From the NCBI GenBank assembly GCA_947652115.1, contig OX393563.1:28615603-28679602 (forward strand): 64,000 nucleotides of DNA, written 5' to 3'. The DNA comes from Blastomussa wellsi. Lineage: Eukaryota > Cnidaria > Anthozoa > Scleractinia > Plerogyridae. This document shows, in pieces, positions 13,601-23,000 of the stretch (positions are counted from its first letter, which is position 1; each line of letters begins with the position of its first letter). A model generated the notes under the pieces. The model saw only the letters and a program-made list of their open reading frames with translations, did no database searches and was not told the DNA's origin. The translations under genes and the position numbers were made by a program.

Positions 13601-16600
13601 CCACTTTTAGAGAAGACTGTTTACTGTTTGATGGAATTTCAAGAACTTGCAAGGTAGAAATACCATCATTATAGGTTAATTTTTTTTTTCTAAGCATGAT
13701 ATTGGAGAAATACAATGAAAATAGCCGCCTACTTTTTGGATGGAACCTGCTACTCAAGAACCAACTGACAACCCTGCTGTTGGGCAACCTGCGATAATAA
13801 GATGCTAGCCTGACCAATCATTTCACTAGTCCCAGGCTATGAGAGAGCCCTGCTATAAGTGTACTACACGCGTGCATGCATGACAGCATGCATTCCCTTC
13901 CTGATCTATTGATGGTTAAAAATTAATGCATAATTTTTGCATTTAAATACTTACGCTTGGGAGAATCTAAAACATCTTCATCGCTGGGCACCAAAAGCTC
14001 TGCCTCACTACTGCTGATGGAAGAGTCATCGCTGACATCAACACTCTGTACTTCAAGAGCGAGCACAGGAGCACCGAGACAGGACTCTGCTGCCATAGTA
14101 AACTGGATTTCCTTGTTGTTGAGCCAATGAAGAACAAAACTGCTGTGATTGCTGCTTGAGATGGAATCAAGCGACGAGAGCAGAGGAATATCACTCAAGG
14201 CATTTACTGCTGCAGCAATGTGAAATTGAAAACAAGAGGAAAGTTGGTATCTTAGTAGAGGATCTTCTGATGGATCATCCTTTGTTTGCGATTTTTTTGG
14301 CTGCTGAGATAAATGCCACAAGCACTTGTGATTGTTCTTTGAGGGATTGAAGTGTAAGTCGTTGTGGTCACCTTGCTTGATCGATTCACACCAGATGCGG
14401 CAAACATTGTCAGTGCAGGAGGTAAGAAGGCAGTTAGACACAGTGGACCTAACAAACATCAATTGCAACCATAACATTATTAAACAATTACATGTAATCA
14501 AAACTATTTATACAAAATTCTCAAATCTGATTGGTTCTTAGCACGCACTATTTTTAATCAAATTGGAGTGTGTCAGCTTAAAGCACTGAACAAGTGCTAC
14601 CTGTCTTACTTGACATTCTTAGAACTTTCAGTTTCCACAATCGCTTAACTTCATCATAGCGATGATTATTAATCGTCAAAAGTTTTCGTAAAGCTGAAGT
14701 TTTTCTCCAACTTTGTTATACTGGTAGTTATGATTAATTGATTATAGGACTTCACGTCGTCCAATTCATTCTGTAATCATACTTGTGATTAAACAAATCA
14801 TACTCCGCTGAACACCATCATCCAATTTTGTGAAAATAGACTCCAAATGCAGACCAAATTGGATTTTACTCAGTCCTATTACCTTTTAATAAATTATTAG
14901 CGGGCAAAATGAAAGATATAATTTCAAATTAAGTAGTAAAAGTTGTTTTACATACACAGGCATGTATTTGCTGGTTTTTCTCCAAGAAATTCCAGTCACG
15001 GGCCCCGGGTGTGCCAAGTACACAAATGTGTAGTCTAAAATACCACTGCTCTGAAAATGGCCAATGTTCTGCAACTCCTCACTCTCATACTGTGGATTGA
15101 CTGAAAAATATTGTTCCAAAGATTGGATAATTAGTTGTATTTTACACTGGCCGAGGAATGAAATATATTAAGTGGAAAATGTTTTCTCACACACCGCTAG
15201 TGCATGGGACCAAGAGGCTGTTTTTGAGTCACGTGCTCAGTGTTGTTTGTCAGTTGCTTTTTTGCTGTCTGCCATTGTTCACGAAAATTTCAAAGCCCCA
15301 GTTCCCACCAAACCCTTTAATTGATAAGTGCTACCTCGCAGTGGTCGTCTTATGGTTTATAGTCAAACCTTAATACACATAGTTTTGATGTATTGAAAGC
15401 TGTAGGCAGGAAATAAAAATCAAGTGACGCAACACTAGCTAGGAGATTAGTGAAAGGCCTGGTTATGAGATTTAATTTACAGCAGGTTGAGATACCATTT
15501 ACTAGTGGAGAATGTGACACCTCGTCATAACACTGCCTGAACTTACCCTGATTATTATCAAACCACACTTTAACAAGTCGGTCATGCTGGAATAACACAC
15601 AAACTGATTAGTTCAACACAATGCAATACTTATTCAGTTAATACTAAATAGCTTGACCAAGTTGTTCTAAGACAGATAATACTATCCACTGAAAAAATCA
15701 CTATCAAAATTATGTTATCCATGTGACAGTGATTTATCCAGGGGTTAGCTAAATTGTATTGAGCTTTATCTCCCTTTGAACAAGTGGAGTCTAGATGCCA
15801 AAAACATTTCTCACCATTTGAAGAATGTACTAATTAAAACACACTTTAATGCAATTCAAAAACAATTTCCATTTTACAATGTTCAAAATAAAGCATCTCA
15901 GTGCAACTTGCAATTGTCTGATTAACCTATAGTCAGCCTCTGCCATATTCGATGCAATCGAAACGATGGAAATTGTGTGGTGAAATGTAATAATTATTAT
16001 CGCATTGTTGTAAGTTGTCTTACTAGCTGAGACTTTCAAAAAATTGCAAGTCCATAAGTTGCAGAAATCAGAACTGGTCAGAGTAGACCTGCGTTAGACT
16101 CTTGGGATGCCAAATTGGTTAAAATTGGTTACTGGCTTTTGAAGGCAAGCTTGCAAACTATAAAATAAACAGAAACTCAGGGATTACAACAACTGTTACT
16201 AACAGTAGATGCTAGTTAATTGCTGGTAAACGCTTTTTACAGTATTTTCTGAATGGTCACTAAGCAAAAAGTCTACATTTAAACAAAATTAAATATTAAA
16301 TAAAGTATTTTTTTGTGATTCAAGTACCTTTCCAATAGAAGAAAAATACTGGCCATCAGGAGAAAACTGAAGAAAGTGGACTGGAACAGAAGGCCTGAAT
16401 AAAGAGAAAAGGCATATAATTTTATATTGCATATTACAAGAAACATATTAATATATTCTTGGCAGTAACTATAATTCATGTAGCTGATCTCCTGAAACAG
16501 TTGCATTAATTTAAGCAAGGATTATTCAGGGTTTGTACCCCTTTTCACAGACAAATTTCCAGGACTTTTCCAGGACTTTTCTAGGACTCATATTGAATTT

Positions 16601-19600
16601 TCCAGGACTCCAAAATTCACATTAAACCCTTTCTCTTCCACTATGAATTCTCCATACTGCAAGCCTTGCATTTCTTATAAAGTTAGTTAAAAAAAATTCA
16701 TTTATTGAGTATAACATATTTCCAGGACCTGTAAACTTTTTCCAGGACTTTCCAGTCCTGGAAAATGCCATAATAAAATTCCAGGACTTTCCAGGTTTTC
16801 CAGGACCTGTACAAACCCTGATTATTGCAAGTCATATGTGCAAGGATTATCAAAGTATAAATGTGTGTACATACTTGCATGCCCAAATACATGTCCAGAA
16901 CTCATTCTCTTCCAATAAGTTCTTTTGTTCATGGTACTGTTCACAGCTCCACAGCTGAATAAAGTCACCACCCACAAGTAGCCGTTTACCTTGAATAAAA
17001 ATGACTTATTTATTGCAACAAACCAACTATATTCAATGAGCATTTTTTTTTTTTTTGGTATTTACTTAATGTTTACTTAATTAATGTTTACTTAAATAAA
17101 AGAAATTGAAGACTGATATTTCTTTTTTTTAACTACAGTACAAATTATTAAAAATATAGAACTGACACAACTGTTTACAAAAGGGTGGCTATATCTAGTT
17201 GATTGATTTATTTATTGATTGTTCAATTTTTAAAACACAAAAAGATGCATATGTTATGGTTCAATTTTATCCTTGGCTCATGCTGCATTTTCCTATGATT
17301 TCAAACTTAACCCCAAAAAAGAGAAAACAATTGAATCAAGGATAAAATTGAACCACAACTTATTTAACAATTGGTTCATGCTTTAGCATGCACCATTGAG
17401 TTACGGTGCACACAGTAAGTTTGGAGAGCACAGAAGAAGCGTAAGAGTTGCTTAAGGCGATAGCTGAGGGCAACTCTAGCTTCTTGAGTGCTCTCAAAAC
17501 TTCCCAAGTACAGTGTACCATAACTCGATAGTGTGCAGCTGATAGCATGAACCAGTTGTTTTATAACATTGCCAGTGGAAATGAACATCACACCAGAAAA
17601 AATTATGGTGAAGCGATTTGCTCACACAAACAGTGTGCCCCATTGGATTAGAGAGCACACTTACGTATACTGAATTTGAATTTTGCTATTAGTTATTTAA
17701 AAAATGATTGTCCAATTGATTGATTTATTACATATTAATTACACTTTGCTATCAGATAATTAGGAAAATAGGAAAATGTGGAAATTACGTGCACAGATCT
17801 ATCATTTCTAATAATTACCTTCCCGGTTCCATGACAGACAAGTGATCCTGAAATTCAGGCAAAGTTCTGCTGACTTTTCCCAATGAAAAGGGAACCCCTT
17901 TAACAAAACATTGTGAAATGTGTTTTATGTTTGTAATTGTTTATAATTACAAAACTTGAAAAAAATTGAATATTTCAAAAGCAGCAAGATACAAATGTAG
18001 CACTAACATGATTATTGCTGGCTGACGCTGATTTGGCCTCAAATATGATAACCTGCTTCCCATAAGATGCTGCAATCTGTCAATGAGAGGAAATTTATTT
18101 ATGTGGAATTTTAACGGGAAAGAGAGAACATTTATCACCAATTGAAACGATGAAGCATCCAGTTTGGACATCCCTTAGTCTTAAACAGCAGTCATTGGGC
18201 TTCAGTGGTACCTCAATGTACATGTAGTGTTACAAATCCCTGATTTACAATGATGTTCATATTCTTCCGCCTGACCAAAGTTACTTAAGTTAAACAATAA
18301 ATTGTATCTGAAACAGAACCTGACTGTATGCTGCTTTAGGAAATTGTTGATCAGAAATTTATACTAAAGGTTTTCACAAATCAAGTCAGCACTGGAAATG
18401 AATTACGGATTGAGCTTGTCTAATATGAAAATTAGAATTGCTTATGGTTTGAAGACGAATGACAAGAACTATTAAAGCTGCCCTGTATCATACCTTTCCA
18501 TCAGAATCACAGCAGTCAATGCAACTGACTTCTTTATACCCGTATAATGAACCTGGGATGATCTGCACTCTGGTGAAACCACTCAACAGAATAACAACAT
18601 CGCAACCAGATGCATAGGCCTGGTGTAGTAATGAAAAATAAAATGATGACAGAGACAAATTTGGACTATTATATGGAGTAACTACCATATGTGTCTTATA
18701 ATGTCATGTCAATAGATTATAGCTCTGGAATAAGGTTGAAATCTAGCATCAACTAAAACTTGATTATAAAATGATCTCTGTTCTTGGAATTGCCTCTTCT
18801 TGGTTTATATGTAAATACTGTCACTGATATTTTCAACATCCTTGATGTATTCTTTATAATAATTTGGTGTTTGCGATGTTGAGTTGGCTACATTTCAGGG
18901 TACCCGGTCCACATTTTTGTACCTTTAAATGCTGCTAATACAGTCCCACAGTCAACATAATTTACACAACAACTACATAAAGGATAAGTTGAATAGATGT
19001 GTATTACTCATTCTAAAGGTATGTCGTGTGAAGAATAAGTTTCAAGAATAGACAGTGTGTGAACATGTGTGTGGTGTTACACATATTCTGCAACTGCTCA
19101 ATAGATTAAGTTGGGTCTCACCATTAAAACACAGAATCTTTTAAAACAATACAAATCTCTTCTTAAGATAAATGACAACATTTTTCAGGCTAGCTCCTCA
19201 GAGAATTGCACAAGTAAGATGAAATTGCAGCTTGTCTGAAGGGCAAGCCAAGGTTTTTGAATTTCATTTGGCTTAACTACAGAAAACCGGCCACTTTTCT
19301 AGCAATTCTGATTGAAGATGCTCCTTCCATCTCACTTTGTAATCTGTTTAGTAACATCATACTTTCATTGGCAGTTTTCTCATCTCCATGTTAAATCTCA
19401 GTTCAAAAGTTTTTCTGTACATTGATGAAAGGCAATCGTCAAAAAAGGATTATTTCAGAAGCGACTGAAACAACAATGCGTCTTAGTGGTTAGACTGAAC
19501 GTCTGCGTCATATAAATAAATCGAAAGGAAAAATGAAGCTTCAGCCCAAGTAAAATAATATAAAAAAAACTCTCAAGTCGATCAAGTTAATGATTGTCGA

Positions 19601-19866
19601 GCTTTTAATATATCATCCCAAACAAGCTTTAGGGCATAGTTATATTTCCTGTTATTCACTAGCCATTGTATTATTCATAGGTTAACATCTGCTGTTATGT
19701 ACAAGTGTGCATATTTTCTGATCGAAAAGTACAAACCACTAAATCGAATTAACTTGTAACATTTGCACTTTACCGTAAAGGGGTGATCATCTACACTACC
19801 AACGGCGATTGCAGCCTTGTCGTCGAAAGTGTTCGTTGCTCCAGTCAGTACCTGATGGAGTTTCAT
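1..19866 (-). CDS. DMXL2: DmX-like protein (Rabconnectin-3 alpha), partial gene
   Basis: DMXL1/2 is a very large WD-repeat protein. With Rabconnectin-3 beta (WDR7) it assembles and activates the V-ATPase, on synaptic vesicles and endosomes in animals, and it corresponds to the yeast RAVE subunit Rav1. I could place 21 coding exons on the minus strand, from the initiator Met at 19866 to 269. They give roughly 2,280 residues of about 3,000 expected; the C-terminal WD repeats lie beyond the left edge. Recognition rests on the conserved N-terminus (MKLHQVLTGA), the RAVE-region phrases RWRKAALKNAYSLLGKQRF and DPFLRSIAYWIMKDYNQALE, and the YCSLHGASGG stretch. Introns hold many repeats. The symbol is given as DMXL2, but invertebrates usually have one gene equivalent to both DMXL1 and DMXL2. 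Confidence 0.93.
269..1540 (-). CDS. DMXL2: DMXL exons 20-21, last exons in the window
   Basis: Exon 20 is 1379-1540 and exon 21 is 269-464, both with AG acceptors, GT donors and matching phase. Exon 20 carries IQWLKKNQKLLTILLNYCSL followed by HGASGG, and exon 21 carries MNMELLLLLHEVEQ and SLTQDILRFVFR. Both match the conserved block that precedes the C-terminal WD repeats of DMXL proteins. The donor after 269 shows that the gene continues past the left edge. Confidence 0.85.
509..640. repeat. Short tandem repeats (GTCATC)n and (CATAGT)n
   Basis: About six hexamers of a GTCATC-type unit lie at 509-548, and four of a GTCATA-type unit at about 614-638. Both are in a DMXL intron. They look like ordinary microsatellites. 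Confidence 0.85.
1051..1307 (+). mobile_element. tRNA-headed SINE, copy 1
   Basis: The head looks like a tRNA: an A-box-like GTAGCCGAGTGGTTAGAGCG, an anticodon-loop region and a B-box GGGTTCAAGTCCC. The 5' and 3' ends do not pair into an acceptor stem, so it is not a working tRNA gene. The body contains CCTGCCAGTTGGGATTCTTA, and the tail ends in ATT-type trinucleotides near 1290-1307. A related copy in the opposite orientation lies at 31930-32145 and shares head, spacer and the CCAGTTGGGATT core. It sits in a DMXL intron. Confidence 0.75.
1934..3115 (-). CDS. DMXL2: DMXL exon 19 with FDWS repeats
   Basis: The acceptor CAG at 3116-3118 joins in phase with the previous exon to restore DPFLRSIAYW, conserved across DMXL proteins. 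This makes 3115 a better start than the upstream TAG. The first part is the conserved helical region (YNQALETLIFEP, FYLYLRKHPLIKRR, MERQLFFKTAHAHLNSGCPA). The middle holds four copies of an FDW(S/G)(K/Q)P-(V/L) motif, complement of about 2330-2550, spaced by Gly/Asp/Ser-rich linkers. The end returns to a conserved helical block (AQQMKFSAMLKLFINELHGL) and an acidic tail (EESDDEEDD) before a GTAAGA donor. Vertebrate homologues also carry DWSQP-type motifs, but four copies look like an expansion. Confidence 0.92.
3176..3306. repeat. Fold-back element, about 48 bp arms
   Basis: The arms at 3176-3223 and 3259-3306 are imperfect reverse complements. Shared parts include AACACTGTCTC, CATCGG and AGGTGTTTGGATA with their complements. 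It lies in the DMXL intron directly upstream of exon 19. No ORF is present. Confidence 0.8.
4094..9903 (-). CDS. DMXL2: DMXL exons 11-18 (Rav1p_C-like region)
   Basis: Exons: 9657-9903, 7835-8028, 7044-7209, 6737-6945, 6048-6218, 5363-5460, 4992-5157 and 4094-4241. All have GT-AG borders. Conserved phrases in order are VPPLPLYALLAADKD, LPGLTSIEQLELLALADT, DECGLRFLLAMRHHTCLM, YGWAFHSESEEELLAMVPP, YGIGWWVRSNDTLRRLIEK, DCALFYLAMRKKNVICGLYR, DRWRKAALKNAYSLLGKQRF and DFQLAMVLARLYEED. Exon 6737-6945 contains an unusual Gly-rich insert (GGLMGGPGGGGGGY) before the conserved block. This is the helical segment that in yeast Rav1 contacts other RAVE and V-ATPase parts; that role comes from knowledge of the family. 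Confidence 0.9.
4232..4488. repeat. DMXL2: Tandem duplication spanning a DMXL 3' splice site
   Basis: Units 4232-4359 and 4360-4488 (128 and 129 bp) are close copies. They share AAACCTGACAGGGG at the start and AAGTCAAGTAAAACTCGCAA in the middle. The left unit contains the first bases and the acceptor (CAG at 4242-4244) of DMXL exon 18. The right unit carries a second acceptor-like CAG at 4370-4372, which transcription meets first. The right copy cannot continue the exon reading frame for long. Confidence 0.85.
4595..4750 (+). repeat. Interspersed repeat, copy 1 (see 38580-38740)
   Basis: The stretch with TTGTTTTAGGGCTAGGGTCC and the following GTTTATCATCTTTTTCAGCC is matched in reverse orientation by 38580-38740. 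The second copy has GGCGAGGGTCCATTGTTACT in the corresponding place. Both copies contain TTTTTCAGCCAAT. The family is not recognised. Confidence 0.65.
5715..5812. repeat. Fold-back, 26 bp arms
   Basis: The arm near 5715-5741 (containing GCTAATCTGCCCGCCCAGCC) and the arm near 5786-5812 (complement of ACTAATCTGCCCGCCCAACC) match at 24 of 26 positions, with a loop of about 45 bp. It lies in a DMXL intron. Confidence 0.8.
6290..6625. repeat. Degenerate tandem repeat in a DMXL intron
   Basis: Variants of GTCTGCTNAGG and GAATGTCTACTCAG recur about every 30-35 bp across this intron stretch. The units are too diverged for a precise consensus by eye. Confidence 0.45.
7566..7700. repeat. Poly-G-bearing interspersed repeat
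   Basis: A run of 12 or more G is followed by GGTGAACCATTTTCCCAAAA. A similar arrangement (poly-G, then AAATGGTTCACC) occurs in the opposite sense at 47450-47530, so this is probably one repeat family present twice. Confidence 0.5.
8190..8677. mobile_element. MITE-like region ending in a 157 bp palindrome
   Basis: The right part (8521-8677) is a near-perfect inverted repeat with arms of about 70 bp around a CCTGCGG loop; both arms hold TGTATTATACTGTCATAAAA or its complement. The left part has TCTGATTGGTCAAAAACCCA and a short ORF with a coiled-coil look (8327-8548) that I do not consider a gene. No terminal duplication was found. It lies in the intron between DMXL exons 11 and 12. Confidence 0.65.
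10885..13577 (-). CDS. DMXL2: DMXL exon 10, 2.7 kb exon
   Basis: This single exon encodes about 897 residues. It opens after an AG acceptor at 13578-13579 with a basic, Ser/Pro-rich linker (VVTRKKEKHTPETPKEIK) and closes at a GTAAGA donor just below 10885, in the sequence RRVRAILHHV. In between are more WD-type blades (for example GALNLWQLAF, LFTSSCSDGKVRFWSC, ILTVCIGSEVFIL, LSWIRNGVLVVGLGTEMQVY). The conserved phrase GLFEAAAAIAPVLPQFHPKH marks the start of the RAVE/Rav1p_C-like helical region. A 301-residue open frame on the opposite strand (10979-11884) is a shadow of this exon. Confidence 0.93.
13955..19866 (-). CDS. DMXL2: DMXL exons 1-9 (N-terminal WD-repeat region)
   Basis: Exons read on the minus strand: 19774-19866 (start codon, 31 codons), 18494-18619 (42 codons), about 18006-18076, about 17819-17873, 16875-16989, 16328-16394, 15547-15586, about 14961-15100, and 13955-14448. 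Most have clear GT donors and AG acceptors; the ends of exons 3, 4 and 8 are approximate. Typical WD-blade phrases are visible: QVIIFEAKS, RITCLSWNREG, LLVGGDFIQLWS, FLQFSPDGQYF, RLVKVWFDNN, GISWRKTSKYMP and LLTSCTDNVCRIWCES. The last exon ends in an acidic Ser-rich stretch (DSSISSSEAELLVPSDED). The first intron is about 1.15 kb, and later introns contain fold-back and hAT-like elements. Confidence 0.9.
16527..16820. mobile_element. Short hAT-like MITE with ATTATT duplication
   Basis: The element starts CAGGGTTTGTAC and ends with the reverse complement GTACAAACCCTG. ATTATT flanks both ends (16521-16526 and 16821-16826). The interior repeats TTTCCAGGACT and its complement many times. CAGGG ends are typical of hAT-type non-autonomous elements. 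hAT duplications are usually 8 bp, so only part of the duplication is recognisable. It sits between DMXL exons 5 and 6. Confidence 0.75.
17257..17553. repeat. Two adjacent fold-backs in a DMXL intron
   Basis: A small hairpin has arms 17257-17276 and 17337-17355 (TGGTTCAATTTTATCCTTGG and complement). Next to it, 17373-17553 is a larger fold-back. Its arms of about 80 bp begin GGTTCATGCTTTAGCATG and end with the near complement CAGCTGATAGCATGAACC, and the inner arms match imperfectly. Confidence 0.75.
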
Positions 19867-20057
19867 CTTTATAGATCAAACCGCAGTCTCCGATTCGAAC
19901 TGAAAACAATGTTACAAACTCCAGCCTCCCCACAGGCCGCCATCTTGCCAAGACAGATTCGGCAAACTATAGTATCTCCGCTGGCCGGTCTGCAAAATCC
20001 GTGGATTCACATTGTTCAGCGGTTTATCCCACTAGGCTAATTCCTGGCTAATTCAAG
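19867..20057. promoter_or_regulatory. Bidirectional promoter, DMXL / DTWD2
   Basis: Only 191 bp separate the start codon of DMXL (minus, 19866) from that of DTWD2 (plus, 20058), so the two genes must share an upstream region. It contains GCCGCCATCTTG at 19936-19947, whose complement CAAGATGGCGGC matches the YY1 consensus. A second copy, CAAGATGGCGGA, begins at 20054 and includes the DTWD2 ATG. No TATA box is obvious. YY1 elements at the start of housekeeping genes are well known; their use here is inferred. Confidence 0.7.
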
Positions 20058-23000
20058 ATGGCGGACCGGGAAGACAGAGATGATAGCGAATTCTTCCACA
20101 ATTTTGCTGATGTTCCTTTAAGCCCTCCGGAAAAACGAGACATGTGTGCGAGATGCAAGTAAGTGCACCTTCAGTACGCATATTTTGGTTGATATTTGCT
20201 GATCAAGATCTTTCGAAATCTAAACTGATATCAGCCATACGACAGGTTGATTATTAATAATAATATGCCGGTCAGTGATATGAGATGTCGCACACCGCGC
20301 GTGTGGATTTTAGCTGGGATTTCCCATTCCTTATGCGGATCCCATAAGTGATTCTGCAAACTTACATTTGTAATCATTATAATCGTATTGTTAGGCATTT
20401 TTTGGCTACATATGAAAGTCTGTTTTATTTTCAGGAGGCCACTATCAGTGTGTCTGTGCGCTCACTTTCCAAGCAAGTTTCTTCAAATCTCAACTAAAAT
20501 TCATGTATTGCAACATCCTCGTGAGGTTTGTTTACTTTTGTGATCGATATTTGTCATGATTTGTTCAAAGAAAGCTATGTATTTGCTGCTCATGCATACA
20601 TGTATATGGGTTTCCTGAGAAGTGACTTGGTATTTTACTGGCTTTTTTTAACTTGTAATGTGATATACATGTACCATTTACATTTCCATGATAAGTGAAT
20701 GTTCTTAATCAGGGGATAAAGATCAGTAGACTGGCAACCATGCCTCCTATTTCCGGGTATTATTTTTCCATTCGATTTCCACCCTCTTCTTGACATTTAA
20801 TTCAATGTCTGTGATCTTTGCATTCTCATCCCCAGAAGGATTGCGACCTCTGGGGATGAGAATATTAATAATTCTAAAAATTATTTGGAATTTTAATGAA
20901 TTTAGTAGGATAGCTCAGTTGGTGGACTGCCGGATTACCATGGAGGAGGTCTCGGGTTTGAGCCCAGCAAGATAGCACCAACACTCAGGGTTTTAAAATA
21001 ACTGAGGAGAACGCGTTACCTTTGTAAATGCTGTACATCTGCAAATGGTTAGATCTTCTAGTCTTCTCTCTTCTACGGGTCAGCGGGGGACGTTAAAGAA
21101 CCCACACACTATTGTGAAGGGTAGGGTACAGATTTCCCGGTGCTGTGGTCTGGTCTGTTCACATGTGTACTCATGGATTGGATGGGTGGGGTGAGATCGT
21201 GAATGGACTGATGCGGCTGCCATAGGCGCCTTTACATGCTGACATCCAATCTCACCCCTGACTAGAAATGTAAAAGTGCATTTGAACATGTGGAAAATGT
21301 GCTATACAAATCCATGACCATTACCATAAGTAGGATTTTGTTATCTTTGTTTTTGTTTTTGTCTTGCTTGAGGGCGATTATGTAAACTACTGGTTACGGG
21401 AAATGTGTTTTACTCTCAGTAAATACGGTAAAGTAAAGTAAAGTGTGATCTTTGTGTTGGGTCCAAAAAGTAATGACACAATAGGCATAAGTTAATATAG
21501 TTAAAATGTGCACCTGTACGACCTTTATTGTCATTTTTGTTGACCACGTCTACGGTCATGGCATCTATGACATCTGTTGCATGAAAGGTCTAAAAGAATG
21601 TAGCCCAAAATGACTCCTGCTGACAAAGAAAGAAAACTTAAGTAGAGTTTTCGTCCCACTTTATGTCACCCGAGAAGATGGTGACATAAATGAGCCATAC
21701 ACATGCATGCAAAGGAATGTTTTCCGTACCAGTTCGTGGACTTCATAAAGACCTGACCAATTTTAACAGTCATGTTATGTCCAGCCAAGGTTAGCGACTG
21801 CACTTCCCATTCCAACAAGTACTTGTCAGTCATCCTTATTTGTCTTATAAAATCCAATAAAAAAAACATTAAAAATTAACAAATTACATGCTGCATCATT
21901 TCACACAATATTAGCTTAGTGGATTTACTGCTGATGATTGATTGGTTAAAAATATTCTCCATGATGCATGATTTAATAGAAAAAATTCCTGATGGGTACC
22001 CCCCTCCCCACCTCCTTTTGCCACCCTCTTTGTTGTTACTGGTGTTAATTTAAGTTAACTGTTATTGATCCCAAAAGAGCAGTCTTCAGAATCAGTTTTA
22101 CCAGTGTACAAACCCCAATTATTCTGACTCAAACAACAGAATTATCAGAAAATAGTATTTTGTTTTGAGACTGAAAGGTTAATGTAGAAAAGTGAAAAAT
22201 TGCTATGCTGTCTTTTCTTTTGTCAGGAGTCTCGACTTTTGACTACTGTCCCATTACTGCAAGCTTGTTTGCCTCCAGAGAAACTGGTCATTTGTCGTGG
22301 AAGAAGGTTCTATGAAAATAACTGGCCTGAACTTCACAAACTGCCCAACAAGCCTACAACACTTCTTCTGTATCCTGGGCCCACAGGTCTGTAAAACACA
22401 GTAATTATAGTACTGTAGGTAATAATAATAATGATGATAATGATCATGATCATGAAGTCAACTTCTATGGATAGTTGTTGAAAACTGAATAATATGTATA
22501 TTAACCCTTTGTTAAAATGCTTTCACTTGCTTTTGAATGTTAAATTCATGGATTGAAAATAAATCAAGGACCTAAGAAGAAGAAAAAATAATAGTCATGG
22601 CTTTGGCTCAGGTTCCCCACTGACAAACCACTAATATTTTGCTCAACCTCATCCAATAACTGTTAAATATTTGCCAGTCCAATTTTTTCTTGTGCGGGGC
22701 CTGGCCTAACGACAGTACATGTAATTATTGATTGTCTCACATGGGCACTGTATCTTTCACAGCCGAAAATATCAAATTAATGGGACCACCTCCCCCTGGA
22801 GAACATTATGACATTATTGTCCTTGATGGAACATGGAGACAAGCAAGAGATATTTTTAACAATAACCCATTTTTATGCCAGGCTAGGCAGGTAAGATTTA
22901 ATACATGTAGATATACCGTAACCACTGCATATCATACTTATGGCAGCTGCAGCCACAAAGAAAAATAAAATGTTGTTGAATTCAATGACGAACACAGCCT

